A stretch of DNA of 64,000 bases from Sabellastarte sp. h YS-2021 (taxonomy: Eukaryota; Annelida; Polychaeta; Sabellida; Sabellidae). Below, piece by piece: positions 18,801-29,340 of the stretch (positions are counted from its first letter, which is position 1; every line of letters starts with the position of its first letter). The notes below the pieces were generated by a model. That model was not told the origin of the DNA. It was given only the letters and a program-made list of their open reading frames with translations, and searched no databases. The stretch spans positions 89,680,706 through 89,744,705 of the forward strand of contig OZ024934.1 in NCBI GenBank assembly GCA_964017235.1. The letters run 5' to 3'. The position numbers were made by a program, and so were the translations under genes.

Positions 18801-21800
18801 CAGGTCAAATCAAGGTCACACCATGACGTTGCACACCTACACCCCCTAACCAATGTCCCTACCAAATATCAACTTCCCAAGCTTTACAGTTTCCGAGATA
18901 TAGCCCGGACAACATTTTATAGGTCAAGGTCACTATGGCAAGGTCAAAGGTCAAATCAAGGTCAGACCATGACGTTGCACACCTACACCACCTAACCAAT
19001 ATCCCTACCAAGTATCAACTTCCTACACCTTACGGTTTCCGAGATATAGCCCGGACAAGATTTTATAGGTCAAGGTCACTACAGCAAGGTCAAAGGTCAA
19101 ATCAAGGTCAGACTATGACGTTGCACAACTACACCCCCTAACCAATGTCCCTACCAAGTATCAACTTCCTACACCTTACAGTTTCCGAGATATAGCCCGG
19201 ACAAGATTTTCAAACTCAAGGTCACTACGGCAAGGTCAAAGGTCAAATCAAGGTCAGACCATGACGTTGCACAGCTACACCCCCTAACCAATGTCCCTAC
19301 CAAGTACCAACTTCCTACACCTTACGGTTTCCGAGATACAGCCCTGACAATTTTATAGGTCAAGGTCACTATGGCAAGGTCAAAGGTCAAATCAAGGTCA
19401 CACCATGATGCTGTACACCTACACCCCCTAGCCAATGTCTCTACCAAATATCAACTTCCTGCACCTAACAGTTTCCGAGATAAAGCCCAGACAATATTTT
19501 ATAGGTCAAGGTCACTACAGCAAGGTTAAAGGTCAAATCAAGGTCAGACCATGACGTTGCACACCTACACCCCCTAACCAATATCCCTACCAAATATCAA
19601 CTTCCTACACCTTACGGTTTCTGAGATATAGCCTGGACAAGATTTTATAGGTCAAGGCCACTACGGCAAGGTCAAAGGTCAAATCAAGGTCACACCATGA
19701 CATTGCACACCTACACCCCCTAACCAATATCCGTACCACGTATCAACTTCCTACACCTTACGGTTTCTGAAATATAGCCCGGACAACATTTTATAGGTCA
19801 AGGTCACTACAGCAAGGTCAAAGGTCAAATCAAGGTCACACCATGACGTTGCACACCTACACCCCCTAACCAATGTCCCTACCAAATATCAACTTCCCAA
19901 GCTTTACAGTTTCCGAGATATAGCCCGGACAACATTTTATAGGTCAAGGTCACTACAGCAAGGTCAAAGGTCAAATCAAGGTCAGACTATGACGTTGCAC
20001 AACTACACCCCCTAACCAATGTCCCTACCAAGTATCAACTTCCTACACCTTACAGTTTCCGAGATATAGCCCGGACAAGATTTTCAAACTCAAGGTCACT
20101 ACAGCAAGGTCAAAGGTCAAATCAAGGTCAGACCATGACGTTGCACAGCTACACCCCCTAACCAATGTCCCTACCAAGTACCAACTTCCTACACCTTACG
20201 GTTTCTGAGATACAGCCCGGACAAACTATTTCCCGCCGCCCGCCCGCCCATCCGGACACCATGGGTGAAAACAATACCCCAACAGCCATTAAGGGCTGTG
20301 GGGTAAAAAGGGGTGGCCTTTGTCAGAACAAAATGCACAGGTATAAAAGAAATTTATCCATTAAATGAAACGACCAACTTTTAAGGTTTCGATTACAGTA
20401 GAACCTCCATTATCCGATCCTCTATTATCTGAATTTTCAATTATCCGACCTCCAGTCCACTCTCCCGACTCCATTTAAAGCTGTTATTTTGGAGTTCCTA
20501 TTATCTGACCTTTCTATTATTCGATCTAATTGTTACTCTCCTAAGAGGGTCGGATAATAGAGGTTGGACTGTATTTTGTTTCTAGTTTTTTAAAGGCTCA
20601 CTTTCTGTGCAGATGTAAAAGTTAACAAACATGGCTGACAAAATTAAAATTACAAGGTATTGCACTGCATATTTTTAGTTGAGCACAAATACTTTTTAAA
20701 CCATGAAAGGAAATATTCATATCCGTTTCATTATGATTTTACTATATTGGTATGACATATAAAATCAAGACTGAAAAGCTGCGAGTTACTGGGCATTTTA
20801 AATTTGAGTAACATTTGCTTCAGTTTCTGACCCTTGGTCACTGAAAATCTGAAGGGTGCTTCCAAAAAAAAATTAGTCTGACTTCAACATTATCATTATT
20901 CCATTTACTCTATTATGGAATGTTGCAATTGCCGTCTCATACCTGTCCATGGACGAACCAAGCTATACAGTAACATAATTAGCACCTGAAAGTTTGTGCT
21001 ATCATTGAAATCTGAGCTCTAAAAGTTTGCATATGTGATGATCAAGTACACCACTGATGATTTATTGAAGCCATAGGACTTCTTTTTTTTTCAAACATTT
21101 ACTCAAGTGTAAGGGTGCAGCTTGGGTGAAAAAAATAAAGCCAGATATTTCTTTTGCTGTAACCAAACTGAGTGCAGGTAACCATTTTTGTCATAAACCA
21201 GCTGAAAGGACAAGTTAAACAAATAAAGTAATTAATGCAAAAATATGTCTAAAATAAAGTGTCAGATATATGTGAAAATGATCTAAAAGAAATTTGTAGA
21301 GAAATCTGAAAATCAGGTTTCACCCATGTTATAAATTTGTGTGACTAAACAATAGTTAAATAGTTTTACAAGTCCCTTGTTCACGGGTGTCCTGGCAAAG
21401 TCAGGTCATCTTTGTGTATTCAGTTAAGCTATCACTTGATCTGTACTTAACACCATTGTGCTACGAAACTGCTTGTCCTTCTATCACTGTGCAATTACTT
21501 TATTTCTGCCATTAGTGAAACAGCTATCAAATGGAACCTTGTACATAAGGACCCTGGAATTAAATGGAGGAGCCACAAGATATATGTTTTTGGTATCAGA
21601 TCTATGTAAGTTTATAATATCTGTAAAGTATTCAAAATGAGCCTTAAAATATATTGAGAATCCTGACAAAAAAATAAAAAAATCAGTGTGGATATAAATG
21701 TAGTGTAGTGTTCTTGATGGGGATTGAGCCAGTGAAGAGATTTCGTGATGTGATATTTGACTGTCTCTGAGTGCCACCAATTATACCTTCAAGGACATTT

Positions 21801-24800
21801 TTTAAGCACTGCAGGTTATGGAAGTTGCTCTTGGACAAGATATAGAACCGAGAGTTGCAGTAGTTCAATCTGCTGATGATGGGTGCCAGAAACATAGGAT
21901 CAATATTATAGAGTACCATTCTATGATGACCACAATTCCTGAGAAAAGTTTCATGTAGACTGACGATTGGTATATCATAAATAATAACCATTTTATTCAA
22001 TCAGATATACCAGACTGACGATTGGTATATCATAAATAATAACCATTTTATTCAATCAAATATTTCCCTATACCTTCTCTGTGTTCCTGTCAATAGTACT
22101 GTGCTGGCTGATGGAGGGCAGGTTGATGGGTGTTGAACCAAATGAATGATGCCAGTCCACTTTACGGTTCCTACTGACCTCATGTTCATATGTACCTGCC
22201 CTGTAATATAAACAGCACTTAATTACAGTTAAATCTACTTCCACACAAAGCTCTTTGAATTCAAAGATAGATGCCTAAAGTAAAGAAGATGTCAATTTAG
22301 CAGACTTAAACAGGACATCTCTACTGAGATACACCAAAATCTCTGTTGCCCAAACTTCTATTGTCAAATATTCAAATTTATTAACAAGGTCTAGACTTTT
22401 CCCAATTTTTATTGCCTACTTACAATTTATTCAGTCAGAAAACACTGATGTTTTGTCTGTGTTTGTATCTCATCCTCTTTTGTCACTTAGCCAAACCTGA
22501 ACATACAAGTACCCCAAACTAATAAAAAAATCGTTTTAGCCTAATTTGGCACGATTTTACTATTTCCCAGCCCCATACCTAACTCCAGGCTAGAAGATAG
22601 CCACAGAGTCACTCTTTTATGTCACTTATTATCACCCACATGGGGCTGTATTCACAAAAGGGATCAAGCTCAAATTGAGCCAAAAATCAGCTCAAGTTTA
22701 GTATAAATAGGTGTAAATTTTAGCTGATTTTTGGCTCAACTTGAGCTTGATCCCTTTTGTGAATACCAGGCCAGTATGCACTGAGCTTCACTATCATCAC
22801 TCATCTTGTTGCAACCTCTATTATCACTCATAAGAAAGTGACCACTATTATCACTTACCCTGGTGTGACTTCCTCTACATCTCTCTTGAACACTGGAAAC
22901 CTCTTGGAGGCGGCATTGAAGGGTTTGTAGGCCTCGTCAAAAAGGATGGGATCAGTACAGTGTGTCTGGTAGGCTGTGGGTGCCGGGGTCGCCTGGTTGG
23001 TGCTGGTCCTGAAGCGACTTGCTGTTCTTGCACCCAGAGAGTAGCTGGATACAGATTTTTGTGAAGAACAGTCAGTGAGAACTGAGTATGCACACCACAT
23101 ATTCACAAAAGGTCTAAGCCAAGTCTTAGGCTTAACTTTTCTGTGCAAGTAGCAAACTTAAGCATGAGATTTGGCAAAGATATTTCATGAATATAGCGCA
23201 AAGCATATACAGTACAGAAAAATTGTATATGGTAAAACTGAAAATTACAGCAACAAGAAAACCAATTCTAAAGATTGTGATTTTAAAAAAAATTAAACCA
23301 TCTTTTGAAAATTTTAAAGCAGAACTAAATTTTAGGTCTATGGGGGTTATGTCCATTAAAATTATATATCCAGGACGAACTATTCTTGTAAAAGGTATAA
23401 TATATGTTTTTCGGTCCCTTGGGTTTCATTAAGTTAATTTTATTCAAAGATATACTGGCCACTCACCCCTTGTTACTTGTGAGAAATGTTTCAATGGCAT
23501 GGTCAAAGTTGCTGACCTCCTCATTATTATACACTCCTGGCCCAGTATTAGGCTGGCCTTTAATCGCCTTCATCTCATTGCCAAACCGGGTGTGCGGCAC
23601 ATGTGTAGGATACATCTCCCTATTCAGGGTGGTGCCAAAAGACACCTTGGTTTTTGGCTCCGCTGTAACAGAATATTGCATTGGTGCTTTAAGAAATGTA
23701 AAAACAATTCTTAGTTTTGTAACAGAGAATTTTATTGGTTGATGGAAAATGTAAGAAATGATATAGATGTTGCAGATTACAAGACAGCTATAAGAAGCAA
23801 TCGGATAGGCTAGATTACAAGACATGATATCATACAGAACATACTCATTACACTTTATGATCTCATAACAGCATACCTTAACCTATCTTTTTGTAAATAT
23901 ATGGTCACCAATGAGTTGTGTACAATAAGCAGTCATATTATTTTGTGTATAGTGAACTACGGTAATGTTCTGAGATTCAGTCAAAGTTAGATATATGACT
24001 CACACTCTCAACATATTTATACTGCATGTGAATTAGTGTCTTATCTGAACAGTATTAAATGTTTTTATTTTCCATAGATTGTGCCAAAAAGGTATGATAA
24101 TGTGACATTTTAAATTATTACATTTTTTCAGACAAACATGCTTGAAAAATATTCCATCCAAAGACTAAATCAAAGGTTAATAATAACCAAGATTTTTCTT
24201 ATGGAAATTATCCAAAACAAAAAAAAAACATAAACTTAATATAGTGATTGATGGCAAGGATGTTGATATGTGTGAAATACTATCTACTTTAAATAGTGAA
24301 ATACAAATAACTATGATTTAAAAAACATTATTAATTACAGTGAAAGTGGATTCAAGTGAGCTGGGTAATATAAACACACACAAATTCTGTCTCAGTTATC
24401 CTACTAACAAGAAGAAAAACTAATTCATAAACAAAAGGAAAAACATAACCTGAATGTAAAAATTGATTTGATGAGAAAACTTTTACAAAGCTTTAACATT
24501 TGGGGAAAGTATTTTAACCTTTGTATCCTAACTTTTGACAAAAATTGGTTTGATGAGAAAAGGTGCACCCATATTTGAAGCTCTATAAAATTAAATGTAT
24601 TGAGAAGGATAGAATTTGGACAATAAAATTTTTACAAAATTATGTCAGTGAAAGCCAGCTCATAAAACATTTTGAAATATTTGGATAATCAAAGGTCTTG
24701 TAATAGAGGTGCTATTGTGTTTAACACCAAGTAAATAATGTCGCATGATATCAAACTGGAGTTTCCTATCTACAATGACACGCAAATCAGTTAAATACAG

Positions 24801-26367
24801 TTGAAGGGATAAAGAAATCATGAACAACAACATGTGATTTAAGAGATTACTTTCCAATGTGTACATAATAACCAAAAGAATAAGCTCTTAAAATTTTATT
24901 GCTTTTAAGTTTTGAAAACAAAATGACAGTGGAATTTCAGGTAAAGTAACTTAACCCCTGACCCCATACAAAAAAAATAGCATCAGAGATGCCCGTACCC
25001 CACAGCCTAGGGAAATATTTTTAACACCATGAGATATGGAAGTACTGTATCAGTACAAAGTTCAGGACACTTTCAGAGCACTGTCAGCTATATAAAGGTC
25101 CAAACAATGTTTAAATGGAGAAAATAACGTCTAAAAGAAAGATAATGCATGTAAAGATGAAGTATTAAAACAAGATAATTCAATAACAAGATGACAGCAT
25201 TAATCAGTAAACTAAAATTACACAACTCTTTATCTACATCTGCATGGCCGAATTATGGTTTAGATGTTTTGAATATTACCATGCATACAGAAGTGGTAAT
25301 ACATTCAATGAATGCTTATGCGTGGTGTTGGAGCAAAATCTGTGGCTCACTTGATGAAATTCCATCTCTTACAATGGGAAGTTATAAAAGTAAAATTCTT
25401 AATAAATTCTAATATGACTTTAACAGTGCTTAATCTGCATGAAAAGACAGACCCAAAGGTGCAACAAGATTTTAAAGGTCAAGGTCACTATGACAAGGTC
25501 AAATGTCCAATTAAGGTCACACCATGATAATGCACACCTATAACCCCTAACCAATGTCCCTACCAAGTATCAATTAACTTCCTACACCTTACAGTTTCCG
25601 AGATATAGCCCAGAAAAGATTTTATAGGTCAAGGTCACTACGGCAAGGTCAAAGGTCAAATCAAGGTCAGACCATGACGTTGCACACCTACACCCCCCTA
25701 ACCAATGTCCCTAGTACGTATCAACTTCCTACACCTTATGGTTTCCGAGATATAGCCCAGACAAGATTTTATAGGTCAAGGTCACTATGGCAAGGTCAAA
25801 GGTCAAATCAAGGTCAGACCATGACGTTGTACACCTACACCCCCTAACCAATGTCCCTACCTAGTATCAACTTCCTACACCTTACGGTTTCTGAGATATA
25901 GCCCGGACAAGATTTTATAGGTCAAGGTCACTACAGCAAGGTCAAAGGTCAAATCAAGGTCAGACCATGACACTGCACACCTACACCCCCTAACCAATGC
26001 CCCTACCAAGTATCAACTTCCTACACCTTTCGTTTTCTGAGATACAGCCTGGACAAACTTTTTCCCGCCACCCAACCACCCATCCGGACACCATGGGTGA
26101 AGACAATACCCCGACAGCCCTTAAGGGCTGTGGGGTAAAAACTGAACTTCTATTTTTGTGGGTAATTCTTTTATAAAAGCAAGAAATAGACTGACATAGG
26201 ATAGGTGTACATTGTGAGATACATTATTGGTACAACAAAGAGCTATATTAGTTCAAAATCATAGTAGGTAATACAAGAAAAAACATTAAATATAAAATAA
26301 AATGTAACTAACATACCAGCAGGTTTTCGCAGGTTATTTATAAGGGTATTTATTGATAATTGTGCAT
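15761..26367 (-). CDS. PIFO: pitchfork ciliary protein gene (PIFO/CIMAP3), five exons
   Basis: Five minus-strand exons with GT/AG borders and matching phases join into about 208 codons plus a split first codon, close to the usual length of pitchfork proteins (human about 190). Diagnostic segments are SFGTTLNREMYPTH, NTGPGVY, YSLGARTASRF, APFN-like KPFNAASKRFPVF, the PGAGTYE repeat motif and the C-terminal FRRLAYLKLYYD. Pitchfork belongs to the STPGR/SHIPPO-type ciliary microtubule-associated proteins; in mouse it acts at the base of cilia during disassembly. The true start codon is not identified and should lie in an upstream exon (above 26367). Introns 1 and 4 carry two copies of an AGGTCA-rich element. 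Homology is certain; the first listed exon is less sure. Confidence 0.85.
16241..20309 (+). mobile_element. AGGTCA-repeat element, copy A (Helentron/HINE-like)
   Basis: From 16241 to about 16733 the sequence matches 24974-25455 base for base over long stretches, so it is part of a repeated element. The core is a 146-bp tandem array. The 3' tail has a G/C-rich leader, 'catccggacaccatgggtgaa', and a near-perfect palindrome at 20282-20299 followed by GGGGTAAAAA. The 5' word GTACCCCACAGCC is the complement of the tail GGCTGTGGGGTA, giving a short terminal inverted repeat. Tandem core, short terminal inverted repeats and a 3' hairpin are the plan of non-autonomous Helentron-like elements known from bivalves and flies; the class is inferred. 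It has no coding capacity and lies in PIFO intron 4. Confidence 0.65.
16734..20229 (+). repeat. 146-bp satellite with AGGTCA half-sites, about 24 units
   Basis: Units repeat every 146 bases (for example 17464 and 17610). Each has a block of five direct AGGTCA hexamers with spacers 0, 8, 1 and 5 within about 45 bases, then a C-rich half ('cacctacaccccctaacc') and 'ttacggtttccgagatatagcc'. A higher-order repeat of 10 units is present: 17463 to about 18920 recurs at 18921 onward almost unchanged (shift 1458), and a 7-unit shift links 16858 to 17878. Short open frames within units are artefacts. Confidence 0.92.
20396..20571. mobile_element. pogo/Tigger-like MITE flanked by TA, second copy
   Basis: 176 bp. 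Begins CAGTAGAACCTCCATTATCC and ends GGATAATAGAGGTTGGACTG, with TA on both sides. Same family as 4608-4766. It lies just downstream of AGGTCA element A in PIFO intron 4. Confidence 0.78.
21959..22068. repeat. 55-bp tandem duplication beside the PIFO donor
   Basis: Two nearly identical 55-bp units ('actgacgattggtatatcat...ttattcaatca') lie directly downstream of the donor of the PIFO exon at 22074-22200. Almost no divergence suggests recent duplication. Confidence 0.85.
22074..22200 (-). CDS. PIFO: PIFO exon: PGAGTYE motif
   Basis: 127 bases. Acceptor 'tttatattacag', donor GTATAG. It encodes the rest of PGAGTYEHEVSRNRKVDW, then SFGSTPINLPSI and ends RNTEK in phase 0. PG-G-Y is the STPGR-type repeat. 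A 55-bp tandem duplication lies just inside the following intron (21959-22068). Confidence 0.88.
22645..22769. mobile_element. foldback MITE in PIFO intron 3
   Basis: Nearly perfect hairpin: 'tattcacaaaagggatcaag...' and its complement form arms of about 45 bp around a loop of roughly 25 bases. A shorter palindrome that also starts 'attcacaaaagg' occurs at 23099-23147 next to a PIFO exon, probably a relative. No coding capacity. Confidence 0.75.
22859..23044 (-). CDS. PIFO: PIFO exon: YSLGARTASRF
   Basis: 186 bases. Acceptor 'ctgtatccag', donor GTAAGT. Encodes YSLGARTASRFRTSTNQA, then YKPFNAASKRFPVFKRDVEE and VTP. The GARTA-RF motif and the PFN...PRF-type stretch are characteristic of pitchfork. 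Phase 2 at both joins fits its neighbours. Confidence 0.9.
23467..23662 (-). CDS. PIFO: PIFO exon: SFGTT...GPGVY
   Basis: 196 bases. Acceptor 'ctgttacag' and donor GTGAGT. Encodes AEPKTKVSFGTTLNREMYP through NTGPGVYNNEEVSNFDHA to LTSNKG. FGTT, GN and GPG-Y match the N-terminal half of pitchfork. It ends with two bases of a Gly codon completed by the next exon. Confidence 0.88.
24974..26141 (+). mobile_element. AGGTCA-repeat element, copy B
   Basis: Same head as copy A (24974-25455), about four 146-bp core units (25456-26055) and the same tail with the perfect palindrome ACAGCCCTTAAGGGCTGT at 26114-26131 and GGGGTAAAAA. It lies in PIFO intron 1. It differs from copy A chiefly in core copy number. 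Confidence 0.68.
26317..26367 (-). CDS. PIFO: PIFO exon, candidate 5'-most in window
   Basis: 51 bases. A strong acceptor (pyrimidine-rich 'ttctttctgattcag') precedes it and a GTATGT donor follows. It encodes AQLSINTLINNLRKPA in the frame that joins to the next exon: one base here plus two there give Ala. There is no ATG in frame, so translation starts further upstream. Phase agreement supports it; there is no homology to confirm it. Confidence 0.5.
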
Positions 26368-27447
26368 CTGAATCAGAAAGAAAGCAAGCATTAACTACAA
26401 AGCAAACAAAGCATGAACTACATCTTAAATCTTTACAATATATAAAAATCACACGAAGAAATTTTATAAAACAATTTAAATAGTTTTTTAAAAGGAAACT
26501 TTAAATATTATACAAATAGAAACAACACTGACATGTGAAAGATAATATGCAAGTTATTTTAATTTTATATTAACTACAAGGAACATATTAAAAAGGCAAC
26601 TAAGTATTAATAAGCAAAGATTACATCACAAAATTTATCAGTAAGGGAATAAGATTACTTAACGAAGACAGAAAAAAAAACATCACAAGGCAGAATAATT
26701 ATCAAATAGAATTATTTCAAAACAGATAGCTCCTGTGATTAACCGCTTTAAATATGCATTTTATATTGAAAGTAAAAAAGACAAACAAAATAGATGTAAT
26801 ACAAAAGCAGAAAACTAATACTCATGAAAGTCTAATATCAGACTGTCTCAAAATGAATCTACATAAACACTGAGAGAGCCTGTATGTCACTTGTACATAA
26901 CCCTTTCCAGAATCCAGATATATAAAGTTAATAGGTAAGACAAACATAAGAATATTACATCAAGAAGGTTGTAAAAATCCACTGCACCCTTTTCAGAATA
27001 AATACCATGTTTTAGTAGAAACCACACAATAGGTTGAAGAAAAATAACAAAAATCTCTAGATATCATTAATATGACTACGTTATCTAGGAAGAACGAAAG
27101 TAGACTCAAAATATACTTAAAAAAAAAATGATTTTATAATGCTGAAAAAAATTCTTAAAATATTTCACTCACAAAATAAAGTCTTATCTTATAGGATAAT
27201 TTAACCCCAGTAAAAGATCCAAGGATAAAAAACTTTTCTTTGATGAAGGTATCAAAGTAAGAATCCCTTTGACAAATTATACTTTGCCCACATTAAAGGG
27301 AAGTTTCTGCTGTGAAGACTTGCCTTTGAAGTGAACTGTATATTACCACGTATTTGTAGTTTCTTATGATATTGTATGTCATATAGTAAAATCAATTACA
27401 AAAATTAATATTTAAAACTTATTTCTAATTTGCATACTTATGAATAT

Positions 27448-28040
27448 TTGGTATAAAACAGTGAACCAGCTGCCCTAGACCGAGTTTCTGTCCCGTCGCC
27501 AATTGCTATTGAAATACTGATGGTACACAATGGCGAGGGACAGAGTTCCCATGTACTTGTTTTTTGTGTAAATCTTGAACTCTTGGAAATTATTTCGTTT
27601 ACTTTAAAAAGTAATTATTAAATCTATATAGCTGTATTAGGTTTACAACACAGATGTTGTTAAACTAAACTGCTTTGACAAGCCAGGAATTTATTTTGTA
27701 GATAACTATGTAATGTTGAAGGTTTGTTTACATTTAAAAATAGGCTAAAATACATATATGCCAGTTTGATTGGCAATAATTATCAATGAACGGCACATAT
27801 ACATAAGTTAAAGAATTGAAATAACACTTTATACTTGTGGTAATATGAGTACAAATACCGTTCAAAATTTACACAGAAAACAAGTACATGTGAGCTCTGT
27901 CCCTCGCCATTGTGTCCATCAACATATCAATAATAATTGGTGATGGGACAGAAACTCAGTCTACAGCTGCCCGTGTCCGTGAAGAACAATTTTTTTCCTT
28001 CCTAATCACGGACACGGGTGAGTACACTGTTTTATACAAA
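27448..28040. mobile_element. foldback element with about 110-bp inverted arms
   Basis: The arm at about 27467-27577 ('gagtttctgtcccgtcgcca', 'aatggcgagggacagag', 'atgtacttgttttttgtg') is complementary at roughly 80% to 27862-27971. Outer words 'ggtataaaacagtg' (about 27451) and 'cactgttttatac' (about 28029) also pair, so the unit may extend to both. A 50-base palindrome with CCCGTGTCCGTGA and TCACGGACACGGG is inserted on the right side. No open frame. Confidence 0.7.
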
Positions 28041-28298
28041 ATGATCTAGGGTATCACGGATACGGGCAATAACGGACATGGATACAGGTGAGGAAAAAAG
28101 GACACTTAAGCGGTGTAAACAACAAAATTGCACAAACTAACAAACAGAATATACTTAAACAACCTTGTTAAGACATCTGTTATTTATTTTGTTCAATTTA
28201 ATAATTTATACCACCAAAAAGAGCCAAGTTCTAAAACCGTTTGTCTTCGTGTCCAGTTTATCTTTGTGTCCACCCGTGTAATGACGTCTACCATTGAT

Positions 28299-28562
28299 GA
28301 CACCCGTGTACTGCCTTGCTACCAATTATCGCCGGGTACCAATTATCGCCAGACAGAATTCAAATAGATATAACTTCACCAAATTAGCATCCCAAGTCTA
28401 GCAAATAAGGTAAAACTTTTTCCAAAGTAAATGGAACAAATACACAACAAAAAGCTTTGAAAATATAAAGCCATAACTGAAATATGAATGTTTTATTTTC
28501 TGGTGGCGATACTTGGTAGCCGGCGATAATTGGTAGCAAGGCAGTACAGTACATGGGTGGTC
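28299..28562. mobile_element. foldback element, TACCAATTATCGCC arms
   Basis: Arms of about 62 bp: 'gtactgccttgctaccaatt...' at 28299-28362 and its complement at 28498-28562. The hexadecamer 'taccaattatcgccgg' is repeated within each arm. Interior AT-rich with no gene. Confidence 0.7.
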
Positions 28563-29340
28563 ACTAAGATAAACGGTCACGAAGATAAACGGTCTTCAAA
28601 GTTTTCAAATTTAAATAGTGTAAATAGCAAAATCGCAGAAACTAAACAACTAAATAGACTTAATGCTTTCCATGATTTTGGCTTGTGTTATATTGTTGTT
28701 TAAACCTTTTAACAGTTTTTATGTGAGTATTTCTGAGGACCTTTTATCTCGATTTACGTGCAACTCGCTGTCAAAGGAAGTCGCTAACGGAAACTCGCTG
28801 ACACAACTCGCTGACAAGAAATATGTATGCGCGTATATATACATATTATCTTATTTGCATATGGCCGTGAGTTCTGTAGTTTAAAGTATTTGAACTTCGT
28901 TGAGGCATCCATTTTATAAAATATTGTTAGGAAATGCCAGGGGAAATCCGTGACCTCATATCCTCTCATGAATATTAATGACTGGGGTGCTATGGCCGTG
29001 AGTTCTGTCATTTAAAGTATGAAATCTTCGTCGATACGTGCATTTTATAAAATATTGTTATGAAATGCAAGGTGAAACCCCTAACCTCATATCTTCTCAT
29101 GAATATTAATGACTTGGTGCTGTTGCCGTGAGTTCTGTAGTTTAAAGTCTTCCTCTATGCTTCCATTTTAATAAAATATTGTTAGGAAACTAGTATAACA
29201 TCTGTATAACCTGCCATATCTAATTTGCATATTGTCAGCGACTTGTGTCAGCGAGTTGGTGTCAGCGACTTCTCGTGTCAGCGAGTTGCACGTACACCTT
29301 TATCTCCGTGACCGTTTATCTTAGTGACCACCCGTGTACT
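28553..29340. mobile_element. nested foldback element with GATAAACGGTC ends
   Basis: Outer arms: 'gggtggtcactaagataaac' at about 28555 and its complement 'gtttatcttagtgaccaccc' at about 29312. Inner arms: 'acgtgcaactcgctg' (about 28758) against 'cagcgagttgcacgt' (about 29279). It abuts the previous element. The 'GATAAACGGTCTTCA' end also occurs at 43863-44055 and near 28240, so the family is dispersed in this region. Confidence 0.65.
28863..29205 (+). repeat. three tandem units of about 130 bp
   Basis: Units begin 'gccgtgagttctg' at about 28864, 28993 and 29125 and share 'ccattttataaaatattgtta' and 'ctcatgaatattaatgact'. The third is truncated. They sit inside the foldback element 28553-29340. 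A related three-unit array lies at 34960-35262. Confidence 0.75.

Noticed and set aside
23463..23825. Continuous minus-strand frame of 120 codons including the PIFO exon
   Set aside because: Only 23467-23662 is exon; the part above 23662 is intron that happens to be open, as shown by the acceptor and loss of homology.
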